Under the pieces are notes generated by a model. It saw only the letters and a program-made list of their open reading frames with translations. It searched no databases and was not told where the DNA came from. From Heterodera schachtii (lineage: Eukaryota > Nematoda > Chromadorea > Rhabditida > Heteroderidae), in NCBI GenBank assembly GCA_023374025.1, contig SIJG01000195.1:91643-155642 (forward strand): a DNA stretch of 64,000 nt, in the 5' to 3' direction. Positions 56,787-64,000 of the stretch are shown here, piece by piece; position 1 is the first letter of the stretch; each line of letters opens with the position of its first letter. The translations under genes and the position numbers were made by a program.

Positions 56787-57995
56787 ATGTGTCTTTTCGA
56801 CTTCATTCCCATGATTTTAAGCCTTAGCCTCGTCACGCACAAGCTTTCGATTGATATCAAATAAAAGTTTTATTTAAAATGCGTTTTTAGCTCAATTTTG
56901 AGACAATTTTTCGTTGCCGCAGATTTTTTGATTTTTCTATCGTTTTCAGCACATAAGAAAACCTATAAAGTGGTTTTGTGAGTTTTTGGCTCTGGGTCGT
57001 CAAGTACATATTTTCCCTAAATTTTCAAAATTTAATCCAAAATTGGCACTTTTTTAGGAAAATCTGTTTAAAAAAGCGGTCCAAAATTTCCAATTTTTCT
57101 CACGACGACGCCTCTCGGCACCACCGTACCCAAAAACACATTACTTTTCTCTAAATCGCAAAAATTAGTCATTTTTCGACAAAATCTGAATAAATTGAAT
57201 TTTCCTGTTGTCGCTGTAGGCACAACCGTACTCCCTGTCCCCCCCCCCCAAAAATGGTGTATTAAAAAATGTTGTCGATCGTCTTTTTATAAAATCTTTA
57301 TTTTTTGCAATTTTAGAATTTGCGGATTTGTTTATTCAGTCTTGCTTTGGAAAAGGTCACTTTTAAAAAACGGGCATAACGATTTACAAAAACATAATGT
57401 GAAATTTCATTATTTCAACGACACTTCAAACTTTTACCAAATTCAAATGTTTTTTTTTTCTGCTGTTTTTTCCTCATTTCCTCATGTGCATTTTTATGCT
57501 GCGCGCTTTTACAAAAAACTCTGGAAATATTGGGTCAGAGGCGAGGCCTTTAGGCGCTTCCGGGAAAAGTTTTGTAAAATTAGGCAATTTTTAATAGATT
57601 TTGTCCAAATTGGTTAATTTGGGGTGTTTTTGAACCTTTCTTTAAAAATACAAAGATAGGTTCCGTCGACGCCGACAATTTTTGGTTGAATTTCTTGAAA
57701 TTTAACCGTACGAAAAAGTTCCGTTTTTTTTTTTTTGGTTTTTTTTCATTAAAAAATCAGAGGGTTTTATGAGTACCACCGTTTTGCCCTTATTTCGGAA
57801 TTTTTGACATTTTTTTTATTAAGCAAATGCTTGAAACACTGAAAAAAAAACATTTTTCAAAATGGCTTTTCTGGTTCATGAACAGAGAGTCTCCGATTCC
57901 CAACCCAAACCTTTCCATTTCCACTGTGTTTTTTGCTCTTTCATATTAACCTAATAACAAAAGTTAGATATAATCAATTTCTTCTATTTATAAAA
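56787..57995. other. Intergenic with GC-dyad repeats
   Basis: 57085-57240 holds two decayed GC-dyad copies (CACGACGACGCCTCTCGGCA and GTTGTCGCTGTAGGCACAAC) and a C run. The plus ORF 57195-57617 starts inside a repeat and has low-quality composition; not supported. Confidence 0.5.
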
Positions 57996-59452
57996 TGCTT
58001 CAAAATCAACTGGTGGACGTTGTTGGATTAGGCGTTGTGAATAGAAAGGGTTCAAGACCGTATGGTATGTTTTACACAAAAAAAAATAAATAAAGTTTAT
58101 GCTCAGGGCAAAGGGACATAATTTCGTATTGGACGGGGGTGGGGGGAGGCAACCTACTAAGTGGCATTTGCTCCGCGCTGGTTTTTGCATTACGAGACAA
58201 AAAACAGAAGCGGAAAGGGGAGAAAGTGCGGTAAAACGGGGCGGGGGGGGGGGGGGAGGGACGGAAGGGAAGCAGGGTTACCGCGGGATGAGAAAAATAT
58301 CAGATTCTTGCCCGGGATGGCAAATTCGGTCAAAATGCGGGATTCGGATGAGAAAAAACCGGGATTTAGGAGGGCAGGGGACGAGGAGGAGTTGGGATTT
58401 TGGGGGAAGGAAGCCCAGGGAAGGCAAACGCCGTAAAATAAAGGGAATTTTTGAGGTCGCAAAAATAATCTGATGGTTTTCCCCTTTTCAAGGAAAGAAA
58501 ATAACGGTCAGAGCCCAAGCCTGGACCGCACGACCCACTTCAGGAGCTGATTGTGCTCGGAAATATCGACGATGTCCTGCGGGTAAATTTCAAATTTATT
58601 TCTGAAAAAATTTGCAACACAAAAAAATTGTTTAAAGTCGCCTATTTTTTAGGGCCCCCCCTGAAAATTTTTTTTTTTTTTTGAATTTAAAAAATGAGAT
58701 GCAGAAAATTTTATGGTTTTTCTCTAAAGTGACAAATTCTTCGGCATCAGTGTAAAATGCTGCAAAAACATTTTTTCAGAGTATTTTGAAGTTAAATTTC
58801 CTTGCTCTTTTCCGATGGCTCACCACCGTGAAAAATCGTTATCGGCCAACATTTTTTTTTAGTTTTTGCCCACAACTTTTTAGAAACCTAATAAATTTAA
58901 GAAATTTTTCAATCTAACAAAGCCAATTCTGACAAATATGAATGGAGTTTAGCCTTGAAACTGGGGAATGGAAAATTTCTTTGAAAATTTTTCAAAAAAA
59001 ATTGGCCTAATTTTGTCCCGGCGAACTTTTCTTTACTTTTACAGATGCACATCCAATTCGCCTTTCAGTCTGTCAGACGTGCATATGAGTGGAACGAATT
59101 GGGCGATTTCTTTGTTCACAACCAAGTAATTGTCTCAATTCCGCCACTGGGGACTCGCCGAACGGGCCCTTCGGCATCTGCTGCCGTTGCCCTTGCTATT
59201 CTCTCGTTGGCAACGGGAAGGCCAGTACAACCGGGCGTTTGCGTCACCGGAAAAGTGACAACGACGGGGCTCATCAGAAGAATTGGGCAACTGAAAGAAA
59301 AGGCGAGCGCCGCAGCAAGGGCAAATCTGACGAAAATGGCCTTTCCGTCGGAAAACAAGAAACAGTTTAGGAAGCTTGATAGCTGGATTCGAAACCAGTT
59401 ATCCCAAGAAACTCTGAAGGATGTTAATTCTTTATTCACTTTGTTGATTTAA
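57996..59452 (+). CDS. Stand-alone Lon-type (S16) peptidase domain protein
   Basis: Exons 57996-58065, 58512-58582 and 59045-59452 join in phase to 182 residues; GT-AG introns of 446 and 462 bp. Exon 2 gives QELIVLGNIDDVLR and exon 3 begins MHIQFAFQSVRRAYEW, matching the start of the Lon proteolytic domain. GPSAS then holds the catalytic Ser, and 43 residues later the LKEK motif places a Lys at the spacing of the Ser679/Lys722 dyad in E. coli Lon. The usual TGE is TGK and the residue before GPS is Thr. Lon normally couples this domain to an AAA+ ATPase, which is not seen here. Upstream exons could exist; exon 1 is the least certain. The transcript probably ends at AATAAA 59504. Confidence 0.65.
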
Positions 59453-59503
59453 TTTTATTGTTTTTCCATTTAACATTTTGATTTGTTATTACTTTTACCA
59501 TTT

Positions 59504-59509
59504 AATAAA
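59504..59509 (+). terminator. Polyadenylation signal of the Lon-like gene
   Basis: AATAAA 52 bases after the stop codon, in T-rich context. Confidence 0.5.
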
Positions 59510-59845
59510 ATTCTTTTTGAAAAAATTGCAATCCATCTTTTGATTGAACCAATCGGCAGTTTAAGCGCTTAATGGGCCGTAAAAAACAAATAAGCACTAA
59601 TTTGTAAGCGCTTTTCAAACGCAATTAAATTGGCACATTAAATATCAAAAAAAAAATTCGACATACAATCTTCCCGGCATCTTCGAAATTTGCCAGAATT
59701 GGCTCGATTGAATGCATTTAAAGAATTGGCAAGCAAAAAATTCACACAAATCACCAAAAAATGGAAATAAATTGAATAAAAAACAGTTTTTTTTTGTTTT
59801 TGCTTTGATTGATAACTCATAATTCTGTCCTCTCCCAATTATCAT

Positions 59846-62800
59846 TCATCTCTTTTGGTGTTCTTTCGCCTTTTTTCCATTTTCTTCGTTGTCCTTTTTG
59901 TTGTTGTTTTCATTGTCTCCGCCGTCCTCAACGCCTGGGGGGCCATTTTTGCGCACACTTTTCACAATTTTGTGCATCCGTTTGAAGAAGCCGGTGGAGG
60001 AGGCGGGCGGTTGGTGTTGGAACGCTTGAATGCCTACAAAAATTATAAATATTTTTTGTTTGCGACGAATAAAGGAACCGCCTGGTCTTTTTTCATATTT
60101 TTTGGGGGGAAATTTAATCCCAAATTGGCAAAATCGATGTCTTTTTTTTGGCGAATAACGGCTAAAATTAGTGTTTTTCTCCTCGGCAACGACAATTTAA
60201 AAATAACACAGAAAAACTTCTGACTAAAAGACCAAAAAAATAAAAATAATTAAGGATTGCCCGCTCCGATATTTTTTCTAATCCAATAAAATCTGACCAA
60301 AGTCCAAAATTTTGAGAAGCTTTGAATTATTGAAATTGTTTTTTTTCTAGCACTTTGTCGATAATTCAAAATAAATTTGGAAAAATGATTAATTGCGTCA
60401 AATTAAAAATTTGTCCCAATTTTTTTTTTGACTTACCAATTGACCACTTCTCCAGCGCGGGCTTCTCCACCGCGTAGTCGGGCTTATCAGCGCAAACATT
60501 GTGACACATCGGCACCGGCGTGCCAAGTTGCATCTGACAAATGAGTGATTAGCAAACAAATTTTTTGTGGAAATTAGGGGGGTCCGGCGCAGCGATGGTC
60601 CCCTTATCAGATTTAGGAGATTTTAGGGGCTTTGGGGGTAATAATTCATCGTCTTAAATTTTTAAAAATCGCTGAAAGTTTTAACTTTTCAAAAAAAATT
60701 TTATTCATAGGGTAGGCGCCAGTGTTTCGGCGATGCCGCCGGACGAAAAGAATTGGAATTTTAAACAATAAACCCTCCGCACGCCCTCCCCATTCGTCCG
60801 TCTTTCACCACACCTTCAGCAACATTGTAGTGGTCTCCTCCTTCTCTTCCTCCTGATGCTCGTCGCTGTTGGCGGTGGTGGATTTGGCATTTGCCGTTGA
60901 CGGGCCTTGGCCATTTGCGGTTGCCGAAGGGCACGGCGGCGATGGCACTTCCGCCGCAACTTTAGCCGTTTTTGTGGCGGTGGTGGAGGACGGCGGCGGC
61001 ACATCGCCAGTGACCGGCGGTGCTGCTGTTACTGTTACATCCTACAAAGCATTTGCGTTTCCCAATGAAATTTCCATCCCTTTGGGCTCTTGGGGAAGTC
61101 TTTGCAAATATAAAAGACGAAATGGGTGGCTAAACCACCAAAATCACCGGCCAAACGTCCAAATCCCGGCCAAACCCGCGAAATCTAGCAAAACACCCCA
61201 AAATCCACACAGCTCCCCCTAAGTCCTATCAAAATCTCGGACAAATCCCTGCTAATCCCCCTAAAATCACGATTAATTCCACAAAATCCCGTCCAATCTC
61301 TCAAAAATCACTGCTTAACGCCCAAAATCCTGGACAATCTCACAAATCTCGGCTTATCCCACTAAAATACGTGCTGCTTTTCCCACACTTTTTGCGCACC
61401 TTTCGCCTTTTTTTGCCCAATTTTTTTGTCGTCCTTTTGCCGATGCTTCTCTTTTCCCTCCGTTTCGTCACTTTGTCATCATTTTCGGCGGTGTCTGTGG
61501 CTTTTGTTTTGCCGTTGTTTCTGTCGGTGTGCGTCCTCAAGTCCATGTCCTGGGAAAATGTTTGGCGATACATGGAATTTTCTTGTTTGTTTCTTTTTGT
61601 AAATTTCCAAACATTTTTATTCGGCAACAACTTTGAATTTATGAGTTTGATGAAACCAAATTTTGTTTTTTGACTGCAGCGATTAACCGCATTTGCCCAC
61701 CCTCCGACGATGGATGCTCGGTCCATTTGTGCCTCGGGAAACCGATTTTTTTTTTAGTCGGGTTCCGAGGCTTTACAACTACGAGGGTCGGGGACCGGGT
61801 CCCAAAAAGCGGAGGGTGGGTCCAAGCCATGTAACTGACGAGCTTTTTTTAAGATTTAATCCTGCCTGCCCTTGATTACGAAAGCCTTTTCCCCTCCCCG
61901 CCCCTTTTCGGCTTCGAAAATTTTAGGGAAATTTTGGAGGCCGGTGGTCAAAATTTTAAAAGCTTTTGCTTATTGTTAGAAAATTATGCAAATTTTCCCA
62001 TTGTCCTCTTTTTTGATTTAAATTTTTTTGGTAGCAACCATTGGCTGCTGCTGTTGCTGTTCCTCCTCCGATTCGTCCACAATTTCGCCCTCCTCCAGCG
62101 ACACATTGGCGCCGCTTTTGCTGCCCTTCTTTTTCTTCTTCGTTGTCCGACTTCGTGCGTCCACAAACAGCACGTCCGCATCGTTTTCCTCCTCCTCCTC
62201 TTCTTCCTCCTCATCAGAGAGTTCGCCCTCCTCCGCCTCCTCGTCCTCTTCCTCCTTGCCCTCCTCTTCGTCGAGCACCGAAATTTCTTCCGTCTCGTCA
62301 AGTGTCACCGACTGGGGAAGAGAGGGAAATAATGCCAAATTGTTGAAAATGGAAAAAATGCCCCAAATATTCGCGGACTAATTCATTTCTTATCACCACC
62401 ATCCACTCCCAAGCCAAAACCAAAAATTTAAAAAAAAATCCAATAAAATGGGAACTCAATTTTTTTTCTGTTTCGGGGAGAGGTTGTAATTTTGCTATTT
62501 GAATAAAAATTAATTTTTTTTCAACAAATTTTTCGATGGGTGGTGGGATGAATTCTTCCCCGGGTACAATTTTCCAAAATAAATTCGCTAAATTTTGTCC
62601 ATAAATTAGCAATTTTTCGGGGAAAATCTATTAAAAATGGTACAAATTTCAAAATGTTTTCCAACAAAAACAAACTGTCCGCCCTGCTAGATGGGAATGG
62701 GGCAATCGTCCACCATAAAAAGTCGTCATACTCACCACTTTTGACCGTTTGTTCGCCACCACTCCGTCCTGCTCCTCCTCCCTCCTTGTCGTAGTCGTCT

Positions 62801-62864
62801 TGCGTCTGTTGGTGCCGACGAGTGTCAATGTGATGTTGCTGGGCCTGCACAAAAGTGTCCGTCT
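59846..62864 (-). CDS. Acidic/basic low-complexity protein, multi-exon, 3' part
   Basis: Minus-strand exons 62864-62736, 62311-62039, 61549-61400, 61041-60814, 60533-60437 and 60033-59846 join in phase (354 residues, TGA 59848-59846). The best-supported boundaries are TTGCCAG/GTGAGT (exon 1), TTCCCCAG (exon 2), TTTGTCAG/GTAAGT (exon 5) and TTTTTGTAG (last). Donors of exons 2 and 3 are weak. Content in order: basic Arg/Thr patch; a very acidic stretch (DEEEGKEEEDEEAEEGELSD) with ADVLFVDARSR and EEGEIVDE; a Lys/Arg-rich block; a Pro/Ala/Thr stretch; MQLGTPVPMCHNVCADKPDY; then FFKRMHKIVKSVRKNGPP and an Asn/Lys tail. It looks nuclear, perhaps RNA- or chromatin-associated; family not recognised. 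Convergent with the Lon-like gene. The start is not identified. Confidence 0.55.
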
Positions 62865-63060
62865 CTGGCAATAAGCAAAAAATTATTATTTTTTAAAATC
62901 TGCCGGATATTTGGGTTAACAACAATAAATTAGAGAGACTGTTTCCTATCCAATATGAACAAAAAACCATTTTGGCAAGGTCTCAAGACGAAATTTGTCA
63001 TGGGTAATTTTCCTAACTCATTTTGGACTTTAAAATGCGTAAACTTTGTTGTTTGTTTAC

Positions 63061-63125
63061 CTTGGCCCTGCATTTGTCTTCAGAAGTGGAATTTGTTTTA
63101 GCGTCTTTTTCGCCAATTCGTCCAT
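63061..63125 (-). CDS. Orphan first exon resembling UFC1
   Basis: Minus-strand ATG at 63125 opens a 65-base exon encoding MDELAKKTLKQIPLLKTNAG-PR, ending at a good donor CCAAG/GTAAAC. The IPxLKTNAGPR stretch is the conserved amino terminus of UFC1, the E2-like enzyme of UFM1 conjugation. The rest of UFC1 (about 140 residues with the catalytic Cys) is not found downstream on this strand. Splicing to the next acceptor seen (62864) would stop after about a dozen codons. It is either a displaced gene fragment or a gene whose other exons I missed. Confidence 0.5.
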
Positions 63126-63402
63126 GGAATTTTAGAAGAAATTTTTACCAATTTAACCAGGGATGCGATCTGTTTTCTGATTTATCAGAAATGTTCTGAT
63201 TTGGAGTGTCCATCAAATGTTTGGTTTTGCTTTTTTCATTTTTGTTTTGTCAGTTTTTGAAAAAAGCACAATTTAAATAAATGTCTCCTTTTTTGTTTTT
63301 CTTTTTTAATAACAAAATAGATTTTGTATATTTTATTAACATAATGAAATACAAATGATTGCTTTCTTTGTATTTGTTAAGAGAAAAAGTTTTTGTTATT
63401 AG
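63126..63402. other. Upstream spacer with one-sided word array
   Basis: Begins with a CAGGGATGCGATCTGTTTTC start typical of the TIR elements here, and TTCTGAT/ATCAGAA words (63165-63200). No matching right end seen, so perhaps a truncated element. It lies where a promoter for the UFC1-like exon would be. Confidence 0.35.
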
Positions 63403-63410
63403 TAAATAAT

Positions 63411-63814
63411 TAGGGCCACGACTTTTAGTGAATAAAAGTTTGAATTTTGCTCAAGTTGATTTTTGTAATTCGGTTCAGAGTTATCAGAATAGCTTGAAAT
63501 TTTGCATGAAAATACTTTGGCATGAGACCTAGCACCCTGCAAAATTTCAGAATTTTTAATATTGGTAAGACTTTTTTACAAAAAACCGCCTGTTTTCAAA
63601 ACTTGACCACAAAGTTGGCGTTCAGGCTGGAAAAAGCGGATTTTCTTAAAAATCTCTGAGTGCATAAAAAATTCTAAAATTTGGCAAGGTGCTAGGCCTT
63701 ATACCAAAGTGTTTTCATGCAAAATTTCAAACTCTTCTGAGAACAATGAGCTGTGTTAGAAAATTCCGCTTGGCGATTTGTGCAAGTTTTTCGTCACTAA
63801 AAGTCGCGGCCCTA
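63411..63814. mobile_element. Long-TIR element (O), 404 bp
   Basis: Perfect 8-bp flanking duplication TAAATAAT (63403-63410, 63815-63822). Ends TAGGGCCACGACTTTTAGTG and the inverse of CACTAAAAGTCGCGGCCCTA differ at one base. The similarity of the two arms continues about 150 bp inward (TTGAAATTTTGCATGAAAA, CTAGCACC, TTAGAATTTTT), so nearly the whole element is a hairpin. Non-coding. Confidence 0.92.
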
Positions 63815-64000
63815 TAAATAATGGTCTTAATTCTTTTGTAAAAAAGAAAAGAAATTGTTTTGTAAATGAATTCCTTTGTTGTGGATTAAATTGATTTGAT
63901 TAATTATGAATTAATTTATGTTGTGAGTATTGTTTTTGAATATGGCAAACTCAATGCGTTCTTAGTTTTGATTTGAAAATTTGATCTTAGTTTTGGTTCG

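Noticed and set aside
57195..57617. 140-codon plus frame
   Set aside because: Begins in a decayed repeat, Phe/Lys-rich composition, no homology cue or splice support.
59855..60223. Plus-strand 122-codon frame with a hydrophobic segment, as a membrane protein
   Set aside because: It is antisense to the well-bounded last exon of the minus-strand gene and has no good ATG or upstream exon.
61984..62381. Several long overlapping ORFs on both strands (poly-Ser, poly-Arg)
   Set aside because: Shadows of the Glu-rich exon on the minus strand; codon repeats keep other frames open.

Overview
The window is 64 kb of AT-rich eukaryotic DNA dominated by mobile elements. The few credible genes have short GT-AG introns (53-67 bp in the best case). 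The Ty3-type polyproteins and an F-box-like gene family of a kind I associate with cyst nematodes (Globodera/Heterodera) suggest a nematode, probably plant-parasitic. That assignment is inference. Nothing looks bacterial.

Layout. 1-12.6 kb is an AT-rich desert with no supportable gene, holding one 1.1-kb terminal-inverted-repeat (TIR) element (2851-3954). 12.6-16.5 kb is a run of short TIR elements, the last filled by a 54-bp satellite. 16.6-25.8 kb is one LTR retroelement with 465-bp LTRs and a TAAT target duplication. It has gag-like zinc-knuckle ORFs but no pol, and its sense strand is studded with UUCG-type tetraloop hairpins. 25.9-31.6 kb and about 46.5-53.5 kb are two copies of one segmental duplication. 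Each carries an intact five-exon F-box-like gene plus degraded relatives, and different transposons have landed in each copy. 34.2-44.3 kb is a broken minus-strand Ty3-type element (P). It is interrupted by a second Ty3-type element (Q) in a rearranged block with four identical LTRs and a repeated 1118-bp unit. 44.3-46 kb holds a palindrome array and a 26-bp minisatellite. 53.8-56.8 kb holds two pairs of nested transposons. 58-63.1 kb is the only region of ordinary genes: a Lon-type peptidase domain without an ATPase, a convergent gene for an acidic/basic low-complexity protein, and an orphan first exon resembling UFC1. A last TIR element sits at 63.4 kb.

Main message. The window carries at least ten short non-autonomous elements flanked by 8-9-bp duplications, many starting TAGGG or CAGGG, which fits hAT-like transposons. 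Each family repeats its own short word next to its ends, while at least five share one core (GATTCTTAGGGGTGTA) despite different ends. Two insertions are confirmed by their empty sites in the paralogous duplication. No transposase gene is present, so they must be mobilised from elsewhere. The second notable system is the series of C(UUCG)G-type hairpins in the gag-only LTR element, including a covarying stem.
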